64,000 nt of DNA from Herbidospora mongoliensis. Its GTDB lineage: Bacteria > Actinomycetota > Actinomycetes > Streptosporangiales > Streptosporangiaceae. The stretch spans positions 372,001-436,000 of the forward strand of contig NZ_BBXD01000011.1 of assembly GCF_001570545.1 (NCBI RefSeq), read 5' to 3'. A program made the position numbers and the translations under genes. The notes under the pieces are model-generated. The model had not been told where the DNA came from. It saw nothing but the letters and a program-made list of their open reading frames with translations, and did not search any database. Shown here one piece after another: positions 48,531-57,437 of the stretch (position 1 is its first letter; the number at the start of each line of letters is the position of its first letter).

Positions 48531-49433
48531 GTGGCTGTAGGTACCCGCCCTCGAAGCCGCCGCCCGGTGCAGACGGCGCAACCCGAGGTCACGTACCTGT
48601 CAGGGGCCGCCGCCACCAGTCTCCGGCCGCTGCTGGAGGCGCCGCGCCGGCCCGCCCGCGTGCTGGCCGCGTTCCCGATGGCGGTCTACCTGGAGGTGCG
48701 GACCGACACCGAGCCGCGTGTCCTCGCACTCGTGACCGGAGAGGCTACCCGGTTGCCCAACGCCGTTGTACTCGCCGGACCGCTCGAGGGATTCGCGGCC
48801 GGCGACGACGCGTGGGTCGGCGACGGGGTCGTCGAGGCCGGTGGCCGGGCCGTCCGGGTCCGCCGCTGGTGGGACCCGGCTCCCGTCCTGGGTCCCCTTT
48901 CCTGTACGGACCTCGCGACCACCCTCCCCGTCCTCTCCGACATCTGCGCCACCTCCCACAGACGGCCCGGCCTCGACGGCGGCGGCGCGTCCGCGCTGCT
49001 GGCGGCCGGCTGCCACCAGGGTTCGCTCGTCGACGCGATCACCGCGGCCGAGCAGCTCATGGGCCTCGGGCCCGGCCTCACCCCCAGCGGCGACGACATG
49101 CTCGCCGGGCTCCTGGTGACGCTGCGCGCCGTCGGCTCGGCGGCCGGGGTCGGCAGGGCCGTGTGGCTGGCCGACTGGCTCGCGGCGGCGGTCACCTTCG
49201 ACGCCCGTACGAGGACCACCCCGATCTCCGCGACCCTGCTGCACTGCGCGGCGCGCGGCGAGGCGGGCCTGGAGACCATCGCGGTCCTGCGCGGCCTCAC
49301 CGGCCGCCAGCCGCTGGAACCTGCCGTGCACCGTCTGCTCCGGCTGGGGCACACCTCGGGCGCCGACCTGGCGTGGGGGATCCGGACGGGAGTGTCGGCC
49401 GTGCTCGAACTTCGCGAGAGGGACGCTGAGTGA
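48531..49433 (+). CDS. DUF2877 protein (AllH/YlbF-like)
   Basis: A 300-residue soluble protein of the DUF2877 family. The hallmark GLGPGLTPSGDDMLAGLL is at ~182-199, and the RTTPISATLLHCAARGE and LRLGHTSGADLAWGI segments follow. In E. coli the homologue YlbF (AllH) is one of three proteins reported to form oxamate carbamoyltransferase with FdrA (AllF) and YlbE (AllG). GTG 48531 has GGAGG at 5 nt. The stop overlaps the next GTG (GTGA, 49430-49433). The N-terminal ~20 residues are a basic extension. Confidence 0.87.
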   Translation: MAVGTRPRSRRPVQTAQPEVTYLSGAAATSLRPLLEAPRRPARVLAAFPMAVYLEVRTDTEPRVLALVTGEATRLPNAVVLAGPLEGFAAGDDAWVGDGVVEAGGRAVRVRRWWDPAPVLGPLSCTDLATTLPVLSDICATSHRRPGLDGGGASALLAAGCHQGSLVDAITAAEQLMGLGPGLTPSGDDMLAGLLVTLRAVGSAAGVGRAVWLADWLAAAVTFDARTRTTPISATLLHCAARGEAGLETIAVLRGLTGRQPLEPAVHRLLRLGHTSGADLAWGIRTGVSAVLELRERDAE

Positions 49434-52237
49434 ACCTGGTGGAGATCCGGCCCGGGGTCTATCACGACTCGGTCAGCCTGATGAGGGTCAGCCAGGCGCT
49501 GACCGGCCGCCCGGGGGTCGAACTGGCCATCGTGGCCATGGCGACCGCCCTGAACGTGGAACTCGCCCAGGACGCCGGCTTCGACGTGCCCGAGGCGACC
49601 TCCGGCGACCTGCTGGTGGCGATCAGGGCCAAGACCGGCGAGGACCTCGGCGAGGCCGCGGCCGACCTGGAGAAACAGCTCACCGCCCGAGCCGAGACCG
49701 GCCACCGCGACGAGGCACTCCCCCGGACGATCAAGGCCGCCACCCGCCTGGCCGACCCGTCGGCGATCGTGCTGGTCAGCGTGCCCGGCGAACACGCCTT
49801 CACCGAGGCGATGGAGGCGGTCGACAGCGGCCACTCCGTGATGATCTTCAGCGACAACGTGCCGGTGGCGCTGGAGGTGACCCTGAAGGACCTCGCTCGT
49901 GAGCGAGGCGTCCTGGTCATGGGCCCCGACTGCGGCACCGCCATCGTCGGCGGCGCGGGCCTCGGCTTCGCCAACGTGGTACGCCCCGGCAAGGTCGGCG
50001 TGGTCGCCGCCTCCGGCACCGGCGCCCAGCAGCTCACCTCGCTGCTCGACCTGGCCGGAGTGGGCGTCAGCCACGTGCTCGGCGTCGGCGGCCGGGACCT
50101 GTCCGCCGACGTGGCCGGTCGATCGACGTTGCAGGCCCTCTCCGCGCTGAACGCCGACCCCGCGACCGAACTCATCGTCGTCATCTCCAAGCCCCCGAAC
50201 CCGGACGTGGCCGCCCGCCTCGCCGAGGCCATCGCCCAGAGCCCCAAGCCGGTCATCACGGCCCTGCTCGGCGAAGGCCAGCCCGACCTGACCACGGCGG
50301 CCGAGTCGGTCCTGCGCGCCGTCGGCGCCGAGATCCCGGCATGGCCGAGCTGGCCCGGGAACACCGAGGCCGGAACCGGCCCCCTGCGCGGCCTCTACTC
50401 CGGCGGCACCCTGTGCACCGAGGCCCGCCTGATCGCGGCGGGCGCGGGCGAGTTCACCGACTACGGCGACGACGAGTACACCGTCGGCCGCGCCCACCCC
50501 ATGATCGACCCCGCCCTCCGGCTGGAGGCCCTGGACGCGGTGACGGAAGGCGTGGCCCTCCTCGACGTGGTCCTGGGCCACGGCTCCGACCCCGATCCGG
50601 CCGGTTCCCTCGCGAGCGCCATCGCCGCGGCGAAGTCGCGCGGTGTGGCCGTCGTGGTCGCTCTCGTCGGTACGGAAGGCGACCCCCAGAACCTTCAGGC
50701 CCAGGCCGCCCGGCTGTTCGAAGCGGGCGCCGAGGTCTACACGTCGAACGCCCAGGCAGCCCGACGGGCCGCAGCCCTCGCGGGCGTGGCCGTCGCCACC
50801 CCGGCCGAGACCGGGGCCACCCCCGACCGCGAAACTCAGGGCGGGTGGGCTGGGCATCCTCTGGCCATGCTCTCGGCGGAGCCTTCGGTCATCTCTGTCG
50901 GCGCATCGATTCTGGCTGAAGCTCTCGATCAGCAGGCCGTTGCCCACACCCCGGTCGACTGGCGGCCCCCCGTCCAGGGCGTGGCCGCCGACCTGGCAGC
51001 CGTCATGGCCGATCCCCGTCGGCGGGCCGCCAACGAGAAGGCCGTCGGCAGGCTGCTGGCCGCCCGGCCGCACCTCGTCGGCGTCAAGCGCGCGGGTGAC
51101 GTACTGGATCTTCCCAAGGGCACGTTCTTCCACGCCGGACCTCCCATCGAGTGGGAACGCGCCTCCGGCCCCATGAGGGGCGCGCTGATCGGCGGGATGC
51201 TGTTCGAGGGGCTCGCGGCCGATGCCGAGGACGCCGAGCGGAAGCTCGCCGCCGGGGAGGTCAAGCTCGACTCCTGCCATCACCACCGGACCGTCGGCCC
51301 CATGGCGGGCGTCGTCTCGCCGTCCATGTGGATGCTGGAGGTGCACGACGCCGAGAACGGCGGCACCGCCTACTGCTCCCTCAACGAGGGCCTCGGCAAG
51401 GTCCTCAGGTACGGCGCCTACGGGCCCGAGGTGATCGAGCGGCTCAGGTGGATGGGCGACGTCCTCGGGCCCGCCCTGGCCGAGGTGATGAAGCTCACCG
51501 GCCCGCTCGACCTGCGGAACCTGATCGCGCAGGCGCTCCAGATGGGCGACGAGCTCCACAACCGCAACCGCGCCGCGACCTCCCTCATGGTCAGGGAACT
51601 GGCCCCCGCCATCGTGGACGCCGTCCCGAACCAGGCCTCCGAGGTGCTCAGGTTCATCAACGGCAACGACCACTTCTTCCTCAACGCCGGCATGGCGGCA
51701 GGGAAGGTCGCCGCCGACGCGGCGAGGGACGTCCCCGGCTCGACGATGGTCGTCGCGATGGCCAGGAACGGCACCGACTTCGGCATCCAGGTCTCCGGCC
51801 TCGGCGACCGCTGGTTCACCGGCCCGGCCGGTGTGCCCGACGGTCTCTACCTCGGCGCCTACGGTCCCGACGACGCCAACCCCGACATCGGCGACTCCAC
51901 CATCACCGAGACGGTCGGCCTGGGCGGCTTCTCGATGGCGGCGGCGCCGGCGATCGTCCGGTTCGTGGGCGGCGACGTCGCGGACGCGATCGCGGCCACC
52001 ACGGCCATGTACGAGATCACGCTCGCCGAGCACCCCGTCTACCAGATCCCGGGTCTCGGGTTCCGGGGAACTCCGGCGGGGATCGATGTCACACTGGTCA
52101 CTCGGACCTCGGTGCTGCCGGTAGTCAATACGGGTATCGCTGGGCGGCTCGCCGGAACAGGGCAGGTCGGAGCGGGTCTGGTGAGTCCTCCGATGGAGGC
52201 TTTCACCGCCGCGCTGGCCGCTTTGGCCCGCGTTTAA
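49430..52237 (+). CDS. fdrA: FdrA-DUF1116 fusion (AllF-AllG-like carbamoyltransferase)
   Basis: A 935-residue natural fusion. Residues ~1-490 match FdrA, a succinyl-CoA-synthetase-like fold (MGPDCGTAIVGGAGLGFANV, GVVAASGTGAQQLTSLLDLA, GVGGRDLSADVAG, ALLGEGQPDLTTAAE). Residues ~515-935 match DUF1116/YlbE (FFHAGPPIEWERASGPMRGA, DSCHHHRTVGPMAGVVSPSM, NGNDHFFLNAGMAAGK, GTDFGIQVSGLG). In E. coli these are separate genes (555 and ~419 residues) of the oxamate carbamoyltransferase set. The fused protein plus DUF2877 would form the whole enzyme, producing carbamoyl phosphate. The substrate here is inferred, not shown. Confidence 0.9.
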   Translation: MNLVEIRPGVYHDSVSLMRVSQALTGRPGVELAIVAMATALNVELAQDAGFDVPEATSGDLLVAIRAKTGEDLGEAAADLEKQLTARAETGHRDEALPRTIKAATRLADPSAIVLVSVPGEHAFTEAMEAVDSGHSVMIFSDNVPVALEVTLKDLARERGVLVMGPDCGTAIVGGAGLGFANVVRPGKVGVVAASGTGAQQLTSLLDLAGVGVSHVLGVGGRDLSADVAGRSTLQALSALNADPATELIVVISKPPNPDVAARLAEAIAQSPKPVITALLGEGQPDLTTAAESVLRAVGAEIPAWPSWPGNTEAGTGPLRGLYSGGTLCTEARLIAAGAGEFTDYGDDEYTVGRAHPMIDPALRLEALDAVTEGVALLDVVLGHGSDPDPAGSLASAIAAAKSRGVAVVVALVGTEGDPQNLQAQAARLFEAGAEVYTSNAQAARRAAALAGVAVATPAETGATPDRETQGGWAGHPLAMLSAEPSVISVGASILAEALDQQAVAHTPVDWRPPVQGVAADLAAVMADPRRRAANEKAVGRLLAARPHLVGVKRAGDVLDLPKGTFFHAGPPIEWERASGPMRGALIGGMLFEGLAADAEDAERKLAAGEVKLDSCHHHRTVGPMAGVVSPSMWMLEVHDAENGGTAYCSLNEGLGKVLRYGAYGPEVIERLRWMGDVLGPALAEVMKLTGPLDLRNLIAQALQMGDELHNRNRAATSLMVRELAPAIVDAVPNQASEVLRFINGNDHFFLNAGMAAGKVAADAARDVPGSTMVVAMARNGTDFGIQVSGLGDRWFTGPAGVPDGLYLGAYGPDDANPDIGDSTITETVGLGGFSMAAAPAIVRFVGGDVADAIAATTAMYEITLAEHPVYQIPGLGFRGTPAGIDVTLVTRTSVLPVVNTGIAGRLAGTGQVGAGLVSPPMEAFTAALAALARV

Positions 52238-52335
52238 TTCCCTTTGACGCGGGTTTGACCCTAAAATCGGGGGCCAACCTCAGAAATCGTGCGGGCTTTT
52301 CCGCGCGGCCCGGACGAGGAATGGGGATCCGCCTT

Positions 52336-54357
52336 ATGACGACCGACCGCCTGCTCGGTATGGTCCCCGATGGTCAGGGCGGCAGCACGCCCGAGGGGCA
52401 GGGCAGGCTCGTCGGCCGACGCTACCGGCTTCTCTCGCCGGTCGGCCGCGGCGGCATGGGAATGGTGTGGCACGCCCACGACGTGCTGCTCGACCGCGAC
52501 GTCGCGGTCAAGGAGCTGATCCTTCCCTACGGCCTCGACCAGCAGGGCCGCCAGACCGCCCACACGCGCATGCTCCGCGAGGCCCGTTCGGCCGCGCGGC
52601 TGAGCCACCCGGGCATCGTCACCGTCCACGACGTCGTCGAGGAAGACGGCCGTCCCTGGATCGTGATGGAGCTGGTCCGGGCCTGGTCGCTGGAGCAGGC
52701 GGTGCGCCAGAGCGGGCCGCTGCCGGTCGTCCAGGCCGCCGAGATCGGCATAAGGGTCCTCGACGCCCTCCGGCACGCCCACGCCGCGGGCATACTCCAC
52801 CGTGACGTCAAGCCCGGCAACGTGCTGCTGACGGCCGACCGGGTGGTGCTCACCGACTTCGGCATCGCCGCGATCGAGGGCGACGTCTCGATCACCCACC
52901 CGGGGCTCCTGATGGGCTCGCCCGCCTACATCCCGCCGGAGCGGCTCCAGGGGCGCCAGATCACGTTCGCGGCCGACCTGTGGTCGTTCGGCGCCACGCT
53001 CTACGCCGCGGTGGAGGGCAGGCCCCCCTACGAGGGGCCCGACGCCGTGGCCGTGCTGGGCGCGGTGCTGACCCAGGAACCCAACCGGCCCGGCCGCGCG
53101 GGCGCGCTGATGCCCGTCATCGAGGGCCTGCTGCGCAAGAACCCGGCCGACCGGCTGCCCGCCGCGCAGATCTCCGAGATGCTGGAGAACGTGCTGCGCC
53201 AGCACGGCGTGGGCGTCCGCCCGGCCAGCCCCGTCGGCCCGCCCGCGCCCTCCCCCGCGCCGACCCCGGCCGACCCGATGCCGGTCCAGATGCTCCCGCC
53301 GCTCGACCCGCCGTCGGGCCCCATGCCCTCGCGCATCATCGAGACCCCGTCGGGTCCGGTCCGGGTGCCGTACGACCCCAACAGCCCCTCCGGCGGCTAC
53401 AACATGGGCGTCCAGAAGCCCGACCCGCTGAGCAGCCCCACCGGCGACATCGCCACCACGGGCGGCGTGTCGTTCTTCGCCCCGATCACCCCGTCGAAGC
53501 CCGGTGGCCCGAGCCGTCCGGCCCCCACCACAGGGCCCAACCAGATGCCTGCCGGTCCGGCCCGCCACGCGGCGGCCTCCGGCGGCTGGCCGATGCCCGA
53601 GCAGCGGGAGGCGCCCGACGTCTCCGAGCTGGCCAAGGAGATGCGCACCGGGAACCTGTTCGACCGGCCCGGCGAGAAGGGCGCCCCCGACAGGGGGGCC
53701 GCGCCGCGTCCCTCACGGCGCCGACGCGAACCCGACGACGACGGGGGCGGCAGCCGCAGCAGCCTGCTCGCGGTGGTCGCGGCCGTGGCCGTGATCGCCG
53801 TGATCGTGCTGGTGCTGCTGATCATGGTGCCGGGCGACGGCACACCGGCCGAGCCGCAGGGCCGTCCGGCGAACTCCGGGACCGGCCAGGCCGCCGACCC
53901 CACCGAACCCGACGTGCCGGCCTCTCCCGAGGGCGAGCTGCCCGAGGGCTACCGCAACCACACGGCGGGCAACGTCACCGTGGCCGTCCCCGACACCTGG
54001 AAGGTCGCCGCCCAAGACGGCGCGGTCGTGCTGACCGGCCCGAAGGACAGCGGCCAGAGCGGCCTGATCGAGGAGATCCCCGACGGCGACCTGGCGGCGC
54101 TGAAGGTGACCGAGGCCAAGGCGTCGTTCGAGGAGTACACCCAGCTCGCGCTGGCCCAGGTCGACTACCGCTGGCCGGCCTCCGAATGGGAGTACACCCA
54201 CCGGAACGAGGCGAACGTGACGGTCCACACGGCCGTCCGCTACGTCACGGTCGACGGCCGCTCCTACGCGGTGACGTTCACCGCGCCCGACTACGACTGG
54301 ACCGAGAGCGCCGCGAACGTCCGCGCGACCCTGTGGAGCTCGTTCAGCCCGGCATAA
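52336..54357 (+). CDS. Membrane Ser/Thr protein kinase (PknB-like)
   Basis: A 673-residue receptor-type kinase. The kinase domain is at ~30-285: glycine loop VGRGGMGMV, VAVKE with K59, HRDVKPGN with D157, DFG at 174-176, SPAYIPPERLQG. A Pro-rich linker (~295-470) leads to one membrane helix at ~476-499 and an extracellular ~170-residue domain (GNVTVAVPDTWKVAAQDG, WEYTHRNEANVTVHTAV). PASTA repeats are absent, so it is not PknB itself. ATG 52336 is chosen because ATG 52321 is too close to GAGGA. It is a single gene after the FdrA fusion. Confidence 0.93.
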   Translation: MTTDRLLGMVPDGQGGSTPEGQGRLVGRRYRLLSPVGRGGMGMVWHAHDVLLDRDVAVKELILPYGLDQQGRQTAHTRMLREARSAARLSHPGIVTVHDVVEEDGRPWIVMELVRAWSLEQAVRQSGPLPVVQAAEIGIRVLDALRHAHAAGILHRDVKPGNVLLTADRVVLTDFGIAAIEGDVSITHPGLLMGSPAYIPPERLQGRQITFAADLWSFGATLYAAVEGRPPYEGPDAVAVLGAVLTQEPNRPGRAGALMPVIEGLLRKNPADRLPAAQISEMLENVLRQHGVGVRPASPVGPPAPSPAPTPADPMPVQMLPPLDPPSGPMPSRIIETPSGPVRVPYDPNSPSGGYNMGVQKPDPLSSPTGDIATTGGVSFFAPITPSKPGGPSRPAPTTGPNQMPAGPARHAAASGGWPMPEQREAPDVSELAKEMRTGNLFDRPGEKGAPDRGAAPRPSRRRREPDDDGGGSRSSLLAVVAAVAVIAVIVLVLLIMVPGDGTPAEPQGRPANSGTGQAADPTEPDVPASPEGELPEGYRNHTAGNVTVAVPDTWKVAAQDGAVVLTGPKDSGQSGLIEEIPDGDLAALKVTEAKASFEEYTQLALAQVDYRWPASEWEYTHRNEANVTVHTAVRYVTVDGRSYAVTFTAPDYDWTESAANVRATLWSSFSPA

Positions 54358-54400
54358 AATCAGCTTTAAGGCCTGTCATGAGCCATGCCAGACTTCGCTC

Positions 54401-55654
54401 ATGACAGCGATCCCCCTCGCATCCCACCAGAAGGTTCAGCGCCGGACACTCGGGGTGCTCTCGGCGGTCCAGATCGTCTCCGGGGTCGGGATCGCCGTGA
54501 TGCTCGCGCTGAGTTCCCTGACCGTGTACGAACTGTCCGGCTCCGAGGCGATCAGCGGCCTGGCCGGCACGGCCGCGGTGCTGGGCACGGCGTTGATGGC
54601 GCTCCCGGCAGCCAGGGCCGCCGACGGCGGCGGCCGCAGGGCGGGCCTGTCCCTCGCCTACGGCACGGCGCTCCTCGGCTGCCTGGCGGCGGTGGCGTCG
54701 ATCGAGCTGGTGTCGTGGCCGCTGCTGCTGGTCTCGCTGGTGCTGGTCGGTGCGGGCAGCGCGGGGAACCTGTCGGCCCGGTACGCCGCCACCGACCTGG
54801 CGCCACCCGGCCAGACCGCCCGCCACCTGTCGCTGGTCGTCTGGGCCGCCACGATCGGCAGCGTCGCGGGCCCCAACCTGGCCGACCCGGCCGACGGCCT
54901 CGGCATGGATCTCGGGCTGAACCACTCGGCCGGGCCGTTCGCGCTGGCCGCCCTCGCGTTCGCGGTCGCCCTCGTGGTGATCAACGCGGGGCTGCGGCCC
55001 GACCCGCTGCTGCTGGCCCGGCAGGGCCGTGAGGTGACCGTCGCCCGCAAGCGGCAGCCGCTCCGGGCGGCGGTGGAGACCGTGAAGGCCAGCCCGGCGG
55101 CCCGGATCGGGCTGCTGACGATCGCGTCCGGGCACACCGCGATGGTGTCGGTGATGTCGATGACGCCGGTCCACCTCGACCACGGGCACGCCGGCATCTC
55201 GGTCATCGGGATGGTGCTGAGCCTGCACATCGCCGGGATGTTCATGTTCTCGCCGCTGGTCGGCTGGGCCGCCGACCGGTTCGGCCGGGCCCTGGTCGCC
55301 ACGGCGGGCATGGGGATCCTGGTCGCGGCCGGGCTGCTGGCCGCCTTCGGCGGGCACAACGTGCCGGTGATCACCGCCGGGCTGATCCTGCTGGGGCTCG
55401 GCTGGTCGTGCACGCTGGTGTCGGGGTCGGCGCTGCTCACCGAAGCGGTGGAGATCGACCGCCGCCCGGCCGTACAGGGCCTGTCCGACCTGACGATGAA
55501 CGTCTGCGGCGCGGCCGGCGCGCTGGTGGCCGGGGCGATCGTCGGCGTGGTGTCCTACCTGGCGCTCGGCGTGATCACGGCGGCGCTGACCGGCGTCACC
55601 GGGGTGGTCATTTGGCGTCGGCGCGGCACCACGTCGCTGAAGAGCCCGGCGTAG
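54401..55654 (+). CDS. MFS transporter
   Basis: A 417-residue transporter with about 12 hydrophobic helices. The N-terminus has LSAVQIVSGVGIAVMLALSS. GWAADRFGRALVA in the second half is the MFS signature-like loop, and LGWSCTLVSGSALLTEAVE follows. Relatives are drug or metabolite exporters; the substrate is not visible. It starts 43 bp after the kinase gene and is convergent with the PolA-like gene (23-bp gap). Confidence 0.9.
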   Translation: MTAIPLASHQKVQRRTLGVLSAVQIVSGVGIAVMLALSSLTVYELSGSEAISGLAGTAAVLGTALMALPAARAADGGGRRAGLSLAYGTALLGCLAAVASIELVSWPLLLVSLVLVGAGSAGNLSARYAATDLAPPGQTARHLSLVVWAATIGSVAGPNLADPADGLGMDLGLNHSAGPFALAALAFAVALVVINAGLRPDPLLLARQGREVTVARKRQPLRAAVETVKASPAARIGLLTIASGHTAMVSVMSMTPVHLDHGHAGISVIGMVLSLHIAGMFMFSPLVGWAADRFGRALVATAGMGILVAAGLLAAFGGHNVPVITAGLILLGLGWSCTLVSGSALLTEAVEIDRRPAVQGLSDLTMNVCGAAGALVAGAIVGVVSYLALGVITAALTGVTGVVIWRRRGTTSLKSPA

Positions 55655-55677
55655 TCACCGCCGGGCCGACCGAACGT

Positions 55678-57273
55678 TCACTTGGCGTCGGCGTAACACG
55701 TCACGGCCACCGCGTCCATCGGGAACCTGACCGGGGTCGCGCCGAACAGCAGCCGGGTCGCCTCCTCCGCGCTCGCCCCGATCGCGGCGGCCACCTCGGG
55801 GGCCTGCTCCTGCGGGCAGTGCACCATGACCTCGTCGTGCTGGAAGAACACCAGCTTGGCCGGGCCCCTCAGCCGCCCGCGCAGCACGGCCATCAGCGTG
55901 AGCGCCCACTCGGCGGCGGTGGCCTGGACGACGAAGTTCCTGGTGAACCGGCCCCGGTCGCGGGCCGTCCTGCCCCCGTCGGGGCCGGAGACGATCGCCC
56001 GCCAGCGGTCGGACGGCGGCGGGCTGGTGCGGCCCAGCCACGACCTGACCACCCTGCCCTCCTCGCCGGCGCGGGCGGCGTCTTCGACGAACGCGTAGGC
56101 CTGGGGGAACCGGTTGCGCATCACGGCCAGCAGTTTGGGGGCGTCGCCGCTGGTGCCGCCGTACATGGCCGACAGCATGGCGATCTTGGCGGCGTCGCGC
56201 TGGCCGCCGAACGCCTGCGCGAGGGCGGCGTAGAGGTCGATCTCCCCGGCGGCCCGGGCCAGCCCGCGGTCTCCGGCCATCGCGGCCAGCACGCGCGGTT
56301 CGAGCTGGGCCGCGTCGGCGACGACGAGCGTCCAGCCGTCGTCGGCCACCACGGCTCTGCGCATCACCTTCGGGATCTGGAGCGCGCCTCCCCCGCTGGT
56401 CGCCCACCGGCCGCTGACGACGCCGCCCACGACGTATTCGGTGCGGAAGCGGTTCTCGCGCACCCACTGGTCGGCCCACACCCAGCCGTGGAAGCTGAAC
56501 AGCCGGGCCAGTTCCTTGTACGCCAGCAGCGGCGCCACCCCCGGATGGTCGACCTCCTTCAGCACGTGGGACCGGGTCGACGCCACCGGCACCCCGGCCG
56601 CTTTGAACGCCTTCACGATCTGCTGCGGCGAGTCGGGGTTGAACGGTGTTCCGAACGCCGCCGACACCTGGTCGGCCAGCGCCTGCAATTTGGCCGGCCG
56701 CATCCCGTGGGCCGGGCGAGGGCCGAGCAGCTCGGTCAGCTGGGCCTGGTGCACCGACTCGCGCCACGGCATGCCGTCGTGCCCCATCTCGGCCGCGATC
56801 AGCCCCCCGGCCGACTCGGCCGCCACCAGCAGCCGGAACCGCCCGGGTTCCGGCAGGGCCGCGATCCGGGCGGCCTGCGCGGCGGCCACCTCTTCGACGA
56901 CCGCGACCCCGGTCTCCGGCGCCGGCGGTTCCGGGTCGAACAGCGACCCTTGCGCGATCTCGGGCGCGTCGTGCCGGTCTTCCGGGACGGGCAGCCCGTG
57001 CAGCCGCGCGTGGGCCGCCTCGGCCGACCGGGGTTCGCCGTAGCGCCCCTCGGCCGCCAGCAGCAGGTTCTCGGTCAGCGCGACGTCGTGACAGCGCGCC
57101 ACCCGCACGCCCCTGGCCAGCAGCCCCGGATAGATCCGCCGCGTGTCGGCCCACACCCACCGGGGCGACTCCCCCGCCTCGATCTCACCGACCGCCGGGG
57201 CCAGGTCGGTCACCGGGCCGCCGGGCAGCAGTTCGCCACTGCCGTCTTTCGCCCCGGAGACCACTACTTGCAC
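55678..57273 (-). CDS. PolA-like DNA polymerase with degenerate exonuclease domain
   Basis: A 531-residue family A polymerase-like protein, usually annotated bifunctional 3'-5' exonuclease/DNA polymerase. Motif A is ADAAQLEPRVLAAMAGD (canonical DYSQIELR altered but with Asp kept). Motif B is RDAAKIAMLSAMYGG. Motif C is FFQHDEVMV with the His-Asp-Glu. The N-terminal ~170 residues occupy the 3'-5' exonuclease position, but I see no DxE motif, so proofreading is probably lost. There is no 5'-3' nuclease domain. The main PolA must be elsewhere. GTG 57273 start. Confidence 0.87.
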   Translation of the reverse strand: MQVVVSGAKDGSGELLPGGPVTDLAPAVGEIEAGESPRWVWADTRRIYPGLLARGVRVARCHDVALTENLLLAAEGRYGEPRSAEAAHARLHGLPVPEDRHDAPEIAQGSLFDPEPPAPETGVAVVEEVAAAQAARIAALPEPGRFRLLVAAESAGGLIAAEMGHDGMPWRESVHQAQLTELLGPRPAHGMRPAKLQALADQVSAAFGTPFNPDSPQQIVKAFKAAGVPVASTRSHVLKEVDHPGVAPLLAYKELARLFSFHGWVWADQWVRENRFRTEYVVGGVVSGRWATSGGGALQIPKVMRRAVVADDGWTLVVADAAQLEPRVLAAMAGDRGLARAAGEIDLYAALAQAFGGQRDAAKIAMLSAMYGGTSGDAPKLLAVMRNRFPQAYAFVEDAARAGEEGRVVRSWLGRTSPPPSDRWRAIVSGPDGGRTARDRGRFTRNFVVQATAAEWALTLMAVLRGRLRGPAKLVFFQHDEVMVHCPQEQAPEVAAAIGASAEEATRLLFGATPVRFPMDAVAVTCYADAK

Positions 57274-57349
57274 GGTTCCACCCTGCCAGGCCCCACTGAC
57301 AGTTTCGTTTCCTGCCAGGCATGGCCCGTGCCCGGGGCGCCGGAGGGTG

Positions 57350-57367
57350 GGCGGGAGCCGTAACGGA
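57350..57367 (+). repeat. Partial copy of interspersed repeat (3' end only)
   Basis: GGCGGGAGCCGTAACGGA matches the conserved right end of the 16574 and 20767 elements with one change. The left part is not recognisable here. It lies in the short region between the PolA-like start and the metallophosphoesterase end. Confidence 0.45.
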
Positions 57368-57421
57368 AAACGCTATGAGCGGGCCTGAGCGGGCGCGCGG
57401 GCCCGCGCCGGTGAGACGACC

Positions 57422-57437
57422 GCCCCGAAAAAGGGGC
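57422..57437 (-). terminator. Hairpin terminator after metallophosphoesterase
   Basis: GCCCC-TTTTTC-GGGGC on the minus strand directly follows the stop codon (57438-57440). Small stem of 5 bp. Confidence 0.45.

Noticed and set aside
48686-52033. 1115-codon minus-strand ORF opposite DUF2877 and FdrA
   Set aside because: Mirror frame of high-GC genes; composition is His/Gly/Asp/Arg-rich with no domain, while the plus strand encodes clear families.
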